A stretch of 64,000 nt of DNA from Lysobacter sp. HDW10 (GCF_011300685.1 NZ_CP049864.1:1108885-1172884), one strand, 5' to 3'. Counted from the first letter of the stretch, positions 17,549 through 27,160 are shown. A program made the numbers and translations. Notes: generated by a model from the sequence alone, not told the origin.

Positions 17549-18903
17549 ATATTCTGAGGCCGATCTCGACCAGCGCTCGGCTGACCTTTGTCATTGCAGC
17601 TGCTTACCTGTTGCTGTTTTTTGTCGTGGGCGCGGGTGTGTACTACAAGGTCTCAGCGCAGCTTGAAAGTGATACACGCAATTTCGTCGTGGCGGATGCA
17701 CAAGAGCTGCGATCGATGTATGCATTGAACGGCGCCGACGTGCTGTTGGCAGAAGTGATCACACGTACGGCAGACCCCGACGAACGCGACATGTTCTATT
17801 CCGTCATCGATGCGCAAGGTCAGCGCCTTGCCGGGCAAGCCCCGCCTGTAAAAAATGTGCCTACTGCAAATCGGTGGCTGAGCTTTCGTTTGGATGACGC
17901 AAGCCGCACGCGCGTCATTGCGCACACCTACAAAGTGGGCGACTGGACGCTGATTTCGGGCATGCAAACGCGTGCAGAAGACGGTTTTCTTCAAACCATG
18001 TTGCGAGCGGCTTGGATGAGTTTGCTGTTTGCCGCCTTGCTCAGTGTGTTGACGGCTTGGCTCATCTCAAAATGGATCACCGTGCGTGTGCGGCGTTTGA
18101 GTGATACCGCGCGCGTGGTGGCGGCAGGGCAGCTCGGTCGGCGCGTGGATGTCGATCACTCGGGCGATGCTTTTGACGGTCTTGGCATCGAGATCAACAA
18201 CATGCTCGATCGCATCGAAGAATTGATCGGCGGTGTTCGGCAAGTCAGTGACCAGATTGCGCATGATTTGCGGACGCCGCTCACGCATCTGCGAAATGAC
18301 TTGGTGCAATTAAGCGCCGAGGTGGCGCAGGGGCGACCCTCACTTGAACATGTACAGACTTCGATTGCAAAGACCGATCAACTGCTCGCAACCTTTACCG
18401 CGATCTTGCGACTTTCAAAATTGGAGTTCGATCCGATTCCAGATCACGTCAGCTGCGTCGCGTTGGATGCTTTGTGTAGAGATGCGATCGAACTCTATGC
18501 GCCGCTTGCGCAGGCGCGGCAGATCCGTGTGCACACGCAGCTTGTAGCCGTTGAAGTGAAGGGCGAACGCGATCAACTCTTCCAAATGCTGATCAATCTC
18601 ATCGACAACGCCATCAAGTATTCGCCAGAAGGTGGCCGGATCACGCTTAGCACCGAATTGGACACGGCCCATGCCCACATTCGTGTGATCGATGGGGGTG
18701 AAGGCATTCGTGCGTCAGACCGCGCCCGCGTGTTCAATCGATTTGAACGTCTGGAAGCGCACCGGGGCACACACGGCAACGGCTTGGGCCTCAGTTTGGT
18801 ACGTGCAGTCGTTGCAAGACACCACGGCACCGTGCAGTTAGGCGACGCGCACCCTGGCTTGATTGTTGAAATCACTCTCCCAGGCGCGACAGCACCTGTT
18901 TAA
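17545..18903 (+). CDS. Membrane sensor histidine kinase
   Basis: 452-residue partner of the upstream regulator. Two membrane helices (about residues 12-34 and 155-175) flank a periplasmic domain of roughly 120 residues without an obvious known fold. Then come a HAMP linker (SKWITVRVRRLSDTARVVAAGQLGRRV), the HisKA motif HDLRTPLTHLRNDL with His240, and the ATPase with N box NLIDNAIKYSPEGG, G1 IDGGEGI and G2 GNGLGLSLV. It starts inside the regulator stop (ATGA). Its 3' end overlaps the convergent 205-residue gene by 32 bases. Confidence 0.93.
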   Translation: MNILRPISTSARLTFVIAAAYLLLFFVVGAGVYYKVSAQLESDTRNFVVADAQELRSMYALNGADVLLAEVITRTADPDERDMFYSVIDAQGQRLAGQAPPVKNVPTANRWLSFRLDDASRTRVIAHTYKVGDWTLISGMQTRAEDGFLQTMLRAAWMSLLFAALLSVLTAWLISKWITVRVRRLSDTARVVAAGQLGRRVDVDHSGDAFDGLGIEINNMLDRIEELIGGVRQVSDQIAHDLRTPLTHLRNDLVQLSAEVAQGRPSLEHVQTSIAKTDQLLATFTAILRLSKLEFDPIPDHVSCVALDALCRDAIELYAPLAQARQIRVHTQLVAVEVKGERDQLFQMLINLIDNAIKYSPEGGRITLSTELDTAHAHIRVIDGGEGIRASDRARVFNRFERLEAHRGTHGNGLGLSLVRAVVARHHGTVQLGDAHPGLIVEITLPGATAPV

Positions 18904-19489
18904 GGCTCGCTCGCGCCATCGGTTTTTCATGCGTAGCAGACAGGGGTGCCTGCCGTAAGAAATCGCGCGGCATTACCGTGATGTCGAAATCCACGCCCTC
19001 GACCGTCATTAAGCGCACATCGAAGTCGAACGTGCGCGTTCGATCAATGCGTAGCTTGCGCACGCGTTGCACTGCCTTGATGTTTGCGCGCTGCAGAAAG
19101 TCATCGAACTCAAAAATAGCGTCCACAAATACATGAAGTTGCACAGGCGCATATTTGTCTGCCGTGCCTTCAAGCAGTGCGCCGACCAAACGGGGTTCAA
19201 ACACCTGCATGGAGCGCATGGCGTCGATCGCCGCCTCTCTTAGGCGCTGTAAGTGCTCGGTGTCATGCGCATCCGTAAAAAGCTGCTGATAGGCACGCAG
19301 GGCTTCTTCAATCTCACTGTTGCGCGGCAAGCACGCTTCGTCGTGGATGCCAAGTCGGAGTGCCGCCTTGCGCTTCGCAAGCTGAAAATCACGTGTGCCG
19401 TTTTGGCTCATCCAGCGTGCGGCTTCGTGGGCTAAGCGATGGCGACGCTCGCGAGCGCGCGCTTCAGAATGTTGTCGTGCTTCGTGCAT
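18872..19489 (-). CDS. Conserved hypothetical protein (205 residues)
   Basis: Resembles a family of roughly 200-residue proteobacterial proteins, often labelled hypothetical or wrongly UDP-N-acetylmuramate-alanine ligase. The N-terminus is a charged helix (MHEARQHSEARARERRHRLAHEAARWM), followed by a helical region (LPRNSEIEEALRAYQQLF) and an alpha/beta part (FEPRLVGALLEGTADKYAPVQLHVFVDAIFEFDDFL) that looks somewhat nucleotidyltransferase-like: G-(S/T)-A and later Asp pairs such as FDFDVRL. The resemblance is weak. No membrane segment. It follows mrcA on the same strand, and a hairpin covers its ribosome binding site. Function not assigned. Confidence 0.7.
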   Translation of the reverse strand: MHEARQHSEARARERRHRLAHEAARWMSQNGTRDFQLAKRKAALRLGIHDEACLPRNSEIEEALRAYQQLFTDAHDTEHLQRLREAAIDAMRSMQVFEPRLVGALLEGTADKYAPVQLHVFVDAIFEFDDFLQRANIKAVQRVRKLRIDRTRTFDFDVRLMTVEGVDFDITVMPRDFLRQAPLSATHEKPMARASLKQVLSRLGE

Positions 19490-19494
19490 GGCGA

Positions 19495-19534
19495 CATCCC
19501 CTGTGGATCACCTTGAATGTAACCCACGGGGATG
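19495..19534 (-). promoter_or_regulatory. Hairpin enclosing the ribosome binding site of the 205-residue gene
   Basis: On the minus strand, CATCCCCGTGG pairs with CCACAGGGGATG through 11 base pairs with one bulged A and a 17-base loop. The 3' arm contains AGGGGA, which is the Shine-Dalgarno site seven bases before the ATG at 19489. No T run follows, so it is not a terminator. Folding would hide the site and lower translation. Confidence 0.5.
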
Positions 19535-19554
19535 AATTGCGCATGCAGATCGAC

Positions 19555-22020
19555 TTAGAAGATGTCGTAAGTCTCTTCAGTCGGCGCGGCTTCCTCAGCT
19601 GATTGTTCAGCTTGCGGCGCTTGTGAGTAGTCGATGTAATCTTCGACCACATCTTGATCTTCTTCCTTGATCCATTCGCCGTTCTTGATTTGGACCATGC
19701 CTGAGGGCGGTTCGACCGGGTTGTCCGGCACACCCTTGAGTGCCGTGCCCATGTAATCGATCCAAATCGGTAGCGCGGCCTTGCCGCCATATTCGCCGTA
19801 GCCCAAGGTCTTGTCGTCATCGCGACCAACCCACACCACGGTAACCAGGTTGCCGCCAAAACCGGTGAACCATGCATCACGGTGGTCGTTGGTTGATCCG
19901 GTCTTGCCGCCCACATCTTCGCGATTCAAGCTGCGTGCTGCGGTGGCCGTGCCGCGCTTCACGACGTCGCGCATCATCGAGTTCAATTGATAGGCCACGC
20001 GCTCGTCAATCGCGCGCGGCGCAATGATCGCGCCGGCCGGCAGCGCTGTTGGCTTGGTTGCCGGGTTGGACGATTTCAACTTTGCCGTTGCAGACGCAGC
20101 TTGCGTCGCGCCGCCTAAATTAAAGCCGTCCACCACATCGGGTGCGGCTGGTGCTGTTGGCGCGCCGGAAGCGGCAGGCGCACCGCCGGTGCAGCCGCGG
20201 CAGGCCAAGGCAGGGTTTTCTTGGAAGATCACTTTGCCGTCGGTATCAACCACTTTGTCGATGAACCACACGTTGACTCGGAAGCCGCCATTCGCGAACG
20301 CTGCATAGCCGCGCGTGACATCAATCGGACGCAACGTTGCCGCACCCAAGGACATCGAAAGATTGCGCGGCAACTCTTTTTCGTCAAAGCCGAAATGCGC
20401 GATGTAGCGACGTGCATAGTCGAGGCCGATGGCATCTAACAAACGGACCGATACCAAGTTCTTAGAGCGCACCAAGGCTTCGCGCAAAGGAATGGGGCCC
20501 GAGAATCCGCCGCCGTCGTTTTGTGGGCGCCAGACGTGGTTCGCGCGATCACGGAACACAACCGGCGCATCCAACACGATGGAGGTCGGGTTGTAGCCCT
20601 TTTCAAATGCCGCTGCATATAAGAAAGGCTTGAAGCTCGAGCCTGGTTGGCGACGTGCTTGCGTGGCGCGATTGAACGGCGTGCCATTAAAACTGTAACC
20701 ACCAATCAAGGCTTTCAGTGCGCCGTTCATGGGGTCAATTGAGATCAATGTCGCTTGCGCCTTGGGAATCTGGTCAAACACCCAGGTCTTGTCTTTGGTT
20801 TCGCGAATGCGCGCAAGGTCGCCGCGCTTGAACAAGCTCGCAGGCGTGCGATTCGGCCATGAGTTCGACATCGAGCTCGGCAACTCAATGGTTGCGCCTT
20901 CCGAGTTCACGGCTTTCAAGCCGCCCGTGCCGGACGGTCCGGTCACGATGACCGGGCGCAAACCCGACTGCGTCGGGATGCCGTTCAGATGTTGGGCAAT
21001 TTCTTCATTGGTGGCGTTGGCGGGTAAGTCGAAGTGCTTCTCGGCACCGCGCCAGCCGTGACGGTGATCGTAGGTACGCAGACCTTGACGCACCGCGAGC
21101 TCGGCGGCCAATTGCTTGTCAGGGTCGATCGTGGTGGTGACGCGATAGCCTTTTTCAAGCGCGTCTTTGCCGTAGCGCTGCAGCATTTCCAGACGCACCA
21201 TTTCTGCGACGTACGGGGCATACACCTCGATCTCGCGTTGATGGCGACCGGCATGCATCGGTTCGTTCGCGGCCGCATCGGCTTCTGCTTGCGTCACGTA
21301 GCCAAACTGCACCATTCTCGGCAGGATGTAGTTGTTACGACGATCTTGGTTTCGATCAGGATTTGCGAGCGGATTGGCCGTAGTCGGGAATTTCGGGGTA
21401 CCGACGAGCGTCGTCAACTCACCTAGAGTGAGTTGTGCAAGCTTCTTGCCGTAGTAGTACTCAGACGCCGCTGCGATACCGTAATTGCGATTGCCGAAAA
21501 AGCTCTTATTTAGATAGAGCTCAAGAATTTCGTCTTTGGTTAAATTGGCTTCAATTTTGCGTGCCAGCAGGATCTGAGAAAATTTCGCACTGTAGTCGCG
21601 CGCTTGGTTCTCTTGATAGAACTGCTTGGCCACCTGCATGGTGATGGTCGAGCCACCCGGCACGCGTTTATCGTCGGTCGTGGCCAATAAATAGACCGCG
21701 CGGAACAAACCTTTGTAGTCCACGCCGCCGTGGTTGTAGAAATCGGCGTCTTCCGCCGCGATAAATGCGTTTTTGACCTGGTCCGGCACATCTTTGATGT
21801 TGACGGGGTAGCGGCGACCCTCGCCAAACAGGCCCATGAGGCGCCCATCTGCCGCGTAAATGGTCAATGGCTCTTGCAGGGCGACGTTTTTCAGCGCGCT
21901 GACGTCCGGGAGCTTGGCGCTGACCCGCCAATAGAGCAGTCCGACGGCTGAAACGCCCAGAACGGCAAGGATGAGGGTGGCAAGAAGGCCAAATCGGACA
22001 AAACGGGAGAGTGGGGGCAT
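19555..22020 (-). CDS. mrcA: Penicillin-binding protein 1A, bifunctional peptidoglycan synthase
   Basis: Class A PBP anchored by one N-terminal membrane helix. The glycosyltransferase domain has the catalytic Glu near residue 90 (EDADFYNHGGVDYKG) plus GGSTITMQ and NKSFFGNRNYG. The transpeptidase domain has SxxK in PGSSFKPFLYAAA, SxN in RSKNLVSVRLLD and KTG in GGKTGSTNDHRDAWFTG. An insertion between the domains (LKAVNSEGATIELPSS) is the PBP1A OB-like domain. The C-terminal tail is very acidic (EEAAPTEETYDIF). The ATG at 22020 is taken; a TTG 15 bases upstream is also open. Divergent from pilM, a typical xanthomonad arrangement. Confidence 0.95.
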   Translation of the reverse strand: MPPLSRFVRFGLLATLILAVLGVSAVGLLYWRVSAKLPDVSALKNVALQEPLTIYAADGRLMGLFGEGRRYPVNIKDVPDQVKNAFIAAEDADFYNHGGVDYKGLFRAVYLLATTDDKRVPGGSTITMQVAKQFYQENQARDYSAKFSQILLARKIEANLTKDEILELYLNKSFFGNRNYGIAAASEYYYGKKLAQLTLGELTTLVGTPKFPTTANPLANPDRNQDRRNNYILPRMVQFGYVTQAEADAAANEPMHAGRHQREIEVYAPYVAEMVRLEMLQRYGKDALEKGYRVTTTIDPDKQLAAELAVRQGLRTYDHRHGWRGAEKHFDLPANATNEEIAQHLNGIPTQSGLRPVIVTGPSGTGGLKAVNSEGATIELPSSMSNSWPNRTPASLFKRGDLARIRETKDKTWVFDQIPKAQATLISIDPMNGALKALIGGYSFNGTPFNRATQARRQPGSSFKPFLYAAAFEKGYNPTSIVLDAPVVFRDRANHVWRPQNDGGGFSGPIPLREALVRSKNLVSVRLLDAIGLDYARRYIAHFGFDEKELPRNLSMSLGAATLRPIDVTRGYAAFANGGFRVNVWFIDKVVDTDGKVIFQENPALACRGCTGGAPAASGAPTAPAAPDVVDGFNLGGATQAASATAKLKSSNPATKPTALPAGAIIAPRAIDERVAYQLNSMMRDVVKRGTATAARSLNREDVGGKTGSTNDHRDAWFTGFGGNLVTVVWVGRDDDKTLGYGEYGGKAALPIWIDYMGTALKGVPDNPVEPPSGMVQIKNGEWIKEEDQDVVEDYIDYSQAPQAEQSAEEAAPTEETYDIF

Positions 22021-22126
22021 CGGAAAGCTACGCAAATGCTGTCAGGAGGCAAGTATATCGACCGCGTGTTGAGACCGAGGACACGTTGCCGTGTCTGGAC
22101 CTAATCAAAAAAGTTAAAGTAAAGTC

Positions 22127-22156
22127 TTGCATTCCCGTGAAAAGTTCGTTATTTAA
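22127..22156 (+). promoter_or_regulatory. Possible promoter of pilMNOPQ
   Basis: TTGCAT (22127-22132) and TATTTA (22151-22156) with an 18-base spacer, in the mrcA-pilM divergent gap. The -10 is weak, so this is tentative. Confidence 0.3.
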
Positions 22157-22210
22157 CTGATCTAAAGGTCCGTGAACGGGTCCACCAGCACTCCAAAGGG
22201 GGAGGCCGAA

Positions 22211-23269
22211 GTGGGGTTTATTCGAAAATCGAGCGCGCCGCTTGTCGGCGTCGATATCAGCAGCACGGCTGTCAAGCTGTTGCAGCTGTCTAGGAGCGGG
22301 ACCGGTTATCGCGTTGAAAACTACGCGGTTGAGCCACTTCCGGCGAACGCCGTTGTCGAGAAATCCATTGCGGATATCGACGCGGTTGGTCAAGCCATCC
22401 GCCGCGCAGCAGAACGCGCAGGCATCAAAACCAAGGGTGCAGCCGCGGCTGTGCCGGGCTCCAGCGTCATCAGTCGTGTCATTCCGATGGCGGCTAACCT
22501 CAGTGAAGAGGACATGGAAGCCCAAGTGGAAGTCGAGGCCGGCAACTATGTGCCGTACCCGATGGAAGAAGTGAATTACGACTTCGAAGTGCTCGGGCCG
22601 ATGCCGAATGCGCCCGATTCCGTCCAAGTGCTCCTGGTAGCCTCACGTTCTGAAAACGTCGAAGCCCGCCAAGCCGCCTTGGAAATGGGTGGCCTGGAAG
22701 CGAAATTGGTCGATGTTGAGGCCTTCGCGATTGAAAACGCCTTCAGCCTGATCGTGCCGCAACTGACCGCCAAGAAAGATGGCTTGGTCGCTTTGGTCGA
22801 TATCGGCGCATCCATGACCACGATCAACGTCCTGCAACAGGGCCGTAGCCAATATCTGCGCGAGCAGCAATTTGGCGGCAAGCAGCTGACGGACGAAATC
22901 ATGCGCCGTTACGGCTTGAGCTACGAAGAAGCCGGCCGCGCCAAGCGCCTCGGCGGTCTGCCTGACACGTACGAAGTGGAAGTGCTGGAACCCTTCAAAG
23001 ATTCACTTGCGCAGCAGGTGGGTCGTTTGCTCCAGTTCTACTACGCCAGCAGCCAGTACAACCGTGTTGACCAAATTGTGGTCGCCGGCGGGTGTGCATC
23101 GATCGCAGGCATCGCGCAGGTGATTGAAGAAAACCTGGGTGTGCCCACCATCGTCGCGAACCCGCTTGCCCAAATGACGCTTGACCGTCGTGTGCAGGCC
23201 AACGCATTGGCATTGGACGCCCCGGCCTTGATGATTGCCTGCGGCCTCGCGATGAGGAGCTTCGACTAA
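22211..23269 (+). CDS. pilM: Type IV pilus assembly protein PilM
   Basis: Cytoplasmic actin-like ATPase that links the pilus motor to the inner-membrane PilN/PilO subcomplex. FtsA/PilM fold: LVGVDISSTAVKLLQLSR (phosphate 1), LVALVDIGASMTTINVL (phosphate 2), VVAGGCASIAGI (adenosine). I set the start at the GTG 22211 (352 residues), because GGAGG lies five bases upstream and MGFIRKSSAPLVGVDIS matches the family N-terminus; an upstream GTG in the same frame would add 13 residues. First gene of pilMNOPQ. Confidence 0.93.
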   Translation: MGFIRKSSAPLVGVDISSTAVKLLQLSRSGTGYRVENYAVEPLPANAVVEKSIADIDAVGQAIRRAAERAGIKTKGAAAAVPGSSVISRVIPMAANLSEEDMEAQVEVEAGNYVPYPMEEVNYDFEVLGPMPNAPDSVQVLLVASRSENVEARQAALEMGGLEAKLVDVEAFAIENAFSLIVPQLTAKKDGLVALVDIGASMTTINVLQQGRSQYLREQQFGGKQLTDEIMRRYGLSYEEAGRAKRLGGLPDTYEVEVLEPFKDSLAQQVGRLLQFYYASSQYNRVDQIVVAGGCASIAGIAQVIEENLGVPTIVANPLAQMTLDRRVQANALALDAPALMIACGLAMRSFD

Positions 23270-24066
23270 TGGCAAAAATCAATCTATTGCCCTGGCGCGC
23301 AGAGCGCCAACGCCAGCGCCAGAAAGAATTCCAGCTGATGATCGGCGGTGCCGCCGTCATTGGTTTGTTGCTTTCGGGTCTTTGGTACCTCTACAACACG
23401 AATCAGATCAGCGGCCAGACAGAACGCAACACGTATCTGGAAGGCGAGATCGTCAAGATCGACAAAGAAATCGAAGAGATCAAGACGCTCAATCAAAAGC
23501 GTGATGATCTATTGGCACGCAAGACGGCAGTTGAAAAGCTGCAAGCCAATCGTTTCCAAATGGTGCATTTGTTTGACGCGATTGTGCGGACCTTGCCGGA
23601 AGGCGTGGTGCTGACCTCGATCAAGCAAGAAGGTGAAATGTTGACCTTGGATGGCCGTTCGCAATCCAACGCCCGCGTTGCAACCTACATGCGCAATCTC
23701 GAAAGCTCCGGTTGGATGACCAATCCGCAAGTGAACGTGATCCAAGTTGGCGCTTCAACTGCCACCGGCACGATCACCAGCAGCGAAAACTTGATGCCGT
23801 ACTTGTTCACCCTCAAGGTGAACTTGGCCAACCCGAATGCACCGCGTGATCCAAACGCCGAGCCGACGCCGGATCCGATTCCTGTGCAAATGCCGCCGGA
23901 ACAACCTGCGGGCGTGCCTCCGGTGGTGCAAAACACAGCCGACAAGATGACGTCGACGCAACCGGCCGCACCGGCAACAGCAACGACCACCGCGCCCGCC
24001 AATACATCGGCACCGGCACCGGCTGCAGCACCCAATGCTGCGCCGACTCAGAGCACGGGGAAATAA
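23269..24066 (+). CDS. pilN: Type IV pilus inner-membrane protein PilN
   Basis: Bitopic protein: a short cytoplasmic start INLLPWRAERQRQRQKEF (the PilM-binding motif), a membrane helix (about residues 24-43) and a periplasmic coiled coil plus ferredoxin-like domain (LEGEIVKIDKEIEEIKTLNQKRDDLLARK). 265 residues, longer than the usual 200 or so because of a C-terminal Pro/Ala/Thr-rich tail from about residue 195, likely disordered. The ATG overlaps the pilM stop by one base (TAATG). Confidence 0.93.
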   Translation: MAKINLLPWRAERQRQRQKEFQLMIGGAAVIGLLLSGLWYLYNTNQISGQTERNTYLEGEIVKIDKEIEEIKTLNQKRDDLLARKTAVEKLQANRFQMVHLFDAIVRTLPEGVVLTSIKQEGEMLTLDGRSQSNARVATYMRNLESSGWMTNPQVNVIQVGASTATGTITSSENLMPYLFTLKVNLANPNAPRDPNAEPTPDPIPVQMPPEQPAGVPPVVQNTADKMTSTQPAAPATATTTAPANTSAPAPAAAPNAAPTQSTGK

Positions 24067-24069
24067 GCC

Positions 24070-24711
24070 ATGGCCAAGCAAAAACTGGACTTCAACAATA
24101 TCGGCGCTTGGCCGCGCTCGTACCAACTCGGTTTCTGCGGTTTTGTCGCCGCACTGATCATTGGTCTGGCGTGGTTGCTCCTGTTCCGCGGTCAATCCGA
24201 AGAACTGGTCGGCCTCGAACAGAAAGAAACCGAACTGCGCGGCACCTTTGAAAAGAAGGCTTCCGATGCAGCCAATCTCGAGCCCTTGAAAGCACAACTT
24301 GCGCAAATGGAAATCGACTTGAAGCAAATGCTTCGTCAGCTTCCGAGCCGCACAGAAATGCCGGACATGATTGTCGATATTTCGCAATCTGCGCTGGGTG
24401 CAGGTCTTCGCGTCGACAGCTTCAAGCCGGGTGAAGAGCACAAGCAGGACGTTTACGCTGAAAAGCCGATTGATATCTCGCTGGCCGGTAGCTTCCACCA
24501 GTTCGGTGATTTCATGAGCCGCGTTGCATCCTTGCCGCGCGTGGTCATCATGAACATGACCAATGTGGCTTTGACACCGCGTGATAAGTCAAAGGGCGGC
24601 GGTCTAGAAATGAAGGGCACGGTCAAGACCTATCGCTACCTCGATGAAAGCGAAGTCCAGGCCGATGCAAAAGCCGAAGCCGACAAGAAGAAAGCGGAGG
24701 CCAAGAAGTGA
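24070..24711 (+). CDS. pilO: Type IV pilus inner-membrane protein PilO
   Basis: 213 residues. Cytoplasmic N-terminus (LDFNNIGAWPRSYQLGFC), one membrane helix (residues about 20-40), coiled coil (EQKETELRGTFEKKASDAANLEPLKAQLAQME) and a periplasmic ferredoxin-like domain that dimerises with PilN. A highly charged Lys/Glu/Ala tail closes the protein. Three bases after pilN. Part of the alignment complex bridging motor and secretin. Confidence 0.93.
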   Translation: MAKQKLDFNNIGAWPRSYQLGFCGFVAALIIGLAWLLLFRGQSEELVGLEQKETELRGTFEKKASDAANLEPLKAQLAQMEIDLKQMLRQLPSRTEMPDMIVDISQSALGAGLRVDSFKPGEEHKQDVYAEKPIDISLAGSFHQFGDFMSRVASLPRVVIMNMTNVALTPRDKSKGGGLEMKGTVKTYRYLDESEVQADAKAEADKKKAEAKK

Positions 24712-25247
24712 TGAAGAACTCAAGCATCCGACTGCAGCGCGTTGCTGTTATCGTGCTCGCCGCGGTTTCTCTGATCGCTTGCACGCGCTCGGTGACCTCA
24801 AGCCCGAACGAACCGAAAGATCTCGAAAAATGGGTGAAGGACACGCGCGCAAAACCGGGTCAGCCGCTGAAGCCGCTCGATCCGATCGCGCCGTTCGAAA
24901 CCTTTGTGTACCAAGCGTCAAATTTGCCTGACCCCTTCGATTTGCAAGGAAAGGCAGATTCATTGAATGCGGCACGTCCGGATTCAGGGCGCCGTCGCCA
25001 GCCTTTGGAAGCGTATCCCTTGGATGCCCTGAAAATGGTTGGTACGCTGGGACGTGGCAACTCGATTGTTGCGTTGATCATGGGGCCTGACAACGTGGCC
25101 TACCGCGTTCAAACCGGTGCATATATCGGTCAGAACGAAGGTCGAGTCACTGTGGTTCGGGAAGACCATATCGAACTGGTGGAGCTACAACCCGATGGGG
25201 CGGGTGGTTGGCTGCAACGCAACGCAACAATTAGTTTGAACCAATAA
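24711..25247 (+). CDS. pilP: Type IV pilus lipoprotein PilP
   Basis: Inner-membrane lipoprotein (178 residues) connecting PilN/PilO to the secretin PilQ. Signal peptide with lipobox SLIAC (Cys near residue 24) and a disordered linker, then the beta-domain seen in AYPLDALKMVGTLGRGNSIVALI and VQTGAYIGQNEGRVTVVREDHIELVEL. The ATG overlaps the pilO stop (TGATG); the GTG one codon earlier is possible but unlikely. Confidence 0.94.
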   Translation: MKNSSIRLQRVAVIVLAAVSLIACTRSVTSSPNEPKDLEKWVKDTRAKPGQPLKPLDPIAPFETFVYQASNLPDPFDLQGKADSLNAARPDSGRRRQPLEAYPLDALKMVGTLGRGNSIVALIMGPDNVAYRVQTGAYIGQNEGRVTVVREDHIELVELQPDGAGGWLQRNATISLNQ

Positions 25248-25264
25248 TGATTAGGGGAATGCAC

Positions 25265-27133
25265 ATGCAGTTCATCCACACTACGCACGTTGTGGCCTTG
25301 AAATCAGGCAAGGCGGCACTCCTCGGGGCGATGCTTTCCTGTCTGGCTGCGGGCGCGCTCGCACAGTCGGCTTCAGCGCCCGTGCCAACGTCGAAGCAGC
25401 CCACGCAGGTTGTGCGCCCTGCTGCTGCAGTCCGCGTTGAAAACGTCGACTTCAAACGTGGCACCGATGGCGCCGCGAAATTGACCGTGCGCTTCAGCGG
25501 CGAAGGGGCAACACCCGACCTTCGTAACGCAGACGGCAACGTGATCATCGATCTCGGTAACGCTTCGGTCCCGGCAAACCTTCAGCAACAGCTGAATGTT
25601 AAAGACTTCGCGACACCGGTCAGCATTGTCGATACGCAAGCCAACCGCTTGGTGTTGAATACCACCAACGCGTTCGAATCCATGGCCTATCAACACGGTC
25701 GCGAATACGTTGTCGAAATCGTGCCGCGCACGACAGATCGCGCAGTTGGCAGCGTGGCTTCGGCCATCGCGGGCGCGCGCACTGCCGCCGCCGCCGCGAA
25801 GACCAATGGCTACCGCGGTCGCCCCGTCAACTACAACTTCCAAGACGTGCCGGTTCGCACCGTGCTGCAGCTCTTGGCAGAAGATACCGGCTTGAACATC
25901 GTCGCTTCAGACACCGTGCAAGGCTCGATCACCATCCGCCTGAACAACGTGCCGTGGGATCAAGCCCTCGACGTCATCTTGCGCGCCAAAGGCTTGGATA
26001 AGCGCCGCGATGGCAACGTGATCTGGATTGCGCCGGCGACTGAAATCGCCAAGTCCGAACAAGAAAAGGAAGACGCACGCATTGCCTTGGAAAACCGCCA
26101 AGACCTCGTGACCGAATTCGTTCGCGTCAACTATCACAGTGCTGTTGATATCTATAAAGCCATCACTGAAGCCAAGGGCGTTGGCGGTCAAAGTCAGCAA
26201 GGTGCAGGCGGTGGTGGCCAAAACCAGGACTCCGGCTTCCTTTCGCCGCGCGGTCGTTTGGTGGCGGATGGCCGCACTAACACCCTGATGATCAGCGACA
26301 TTCCGAAGCGCGTGAACGAAATGAAGCGCTTGATCAACGAGATCGACCGTCCGGTCGACCAAGTGGTCATCGAAGGCCGCATCGTGATCGCTACTGAAAG
26401 TTTTGCACGTGACCTTGGCGCACGCTTCGGTGTGGGTCGCCGCGGCGGCAACAACAACAAGTGGGGTATCGGTGGTGGTGACGGCGGCGCTCGCGCTGTC
26501 GTCGGCAACCCGGCGTCTAACACCTATAACTTCAACTTGCCGGCTGCATCGACTTCTACTGCCGCCGCGCTCGGCTACACCTTGCTCGGTGCGAACTTCT
26601 CGCTCGACATTGAGTTGTCGGCCATGCAAACCGAAGGTCGCGGTGAAGTCTTGTCCAACCCGCGCATCTTGACGACCAACCAACGCGAGTCGGTGATCCA
26701 ACAAGGTAAGCAAATTGGTTACGTGACCGTCACTGCCGGTGCCGGTGGTATTGCCATGCCGACCGTTGCCTTCAAGGACGTCTTCTTGGAACTGCGCGTG
26801 ACGCCGACCATCACCAATGACGATCGCGTGTTCTTGAACGTCAAAGTCAACAAGGACGAGCTCGACAGCTGGTTGAACACCTCGATTGGTCAGGTGCCGA
26901 TCATTGCAAAACGTGCAATCGATACCGCCGCACTGGTTGAAAATGGCCAAACCGTTGTGATCGGCGGTGTGTATGAATTCACCGACCAAGACGCAATTAG
27001 CAAAGTGCCGTTCTTGGCTGACATCCCGATCATTGGCAACTTGTTCAAGCAAAAGAGCCGTAACAAGTCCAAAGCTGAGCTGCTCATCTTCTTGACGCCG
27101 CGCATCTTGCACGTCAAACAAAACATGCACTAA
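25265..27133 (+). CDS. pilQ: Type IV pilus secretin PilQ
   Basis: Outer-membrane secretin through which the pilus fibre passes. Order: signal peptide ending ALAQS, one AMIN domain (RVENVDFKRGTDGAAKLTVRF), a secretin N0/STN domain (NYNFQDVPVRTVLQLLAEDTGLNIVAS), an N1 domain and the secretin core (VLSNPRILTTNQRESVIQQGKQIGYVTV, VPIIAKRAIDTAALVENGQTVVIGGVY). Only one AMIN repeat is seen, where many PilQ proteins have two. Start chosen at 25265 because AGGGGA lies seven bases upstream; an ATG at 25247 overlapping the pilP stop is the alternative. Gly/Asn-rich stretches (NNNKWGIGGGDGG) sit inside the core. Confidence 0.94.
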   Translation: MQFIHTTHVVALKSGKAALLGAMLSCLAAGALAQSASAPVPTSKQPTQVVRPAAAVRVENVDFKRGTDGAAKLTVRFSGEGATPDLRNADGNVIIDLGNASVPANLQQQLNVKDFATPVSIVDTQANRLVLNTTNAFESMAYQHGREYVVEIVPRTTDRAVGSVASAIAGARTAAAAAKTNGYRGRPVNYNFQDVPVRTVLQLLAEDTGLNIVASDTVQGSITIRLNNVPWDQALDVILRAKGLDKRRDGNVIWIAPATEIAKSEQEKEDARIALENRQDLVTEFVRVNYHSAVDIYKAITEAKGVGGQSQQGAGGGGQNQDSGFLSPRGRLVADGRTNTLMISDIPKRVNEMKRLINEIDRPVDQVVIEGRIVIATESFARDLGARFGVGRRGGNNNKWGIGGGDGGARAVVGNPASNTYNFNLPAASTSTAAALGYTLLGANFSLDIELSAMQTEGRGEVLSNPRILTTNQRESVIQQGKQIGYVTVTAGAGGIAMPTVAFKDVFLELRVTPTITNDDRVFLNVKVNKDELDSWLNTSIGQVPIIAKRAIDTAALVENGQTVVIGGVYEFTDQDAISKVPFLADIPIIGNLFKQKSRNKSKAELLIFLTPRILHVKQNMH

Positions 27134-27160
27134 GCCAACCCGCTTGTGTCGATATAAAGA

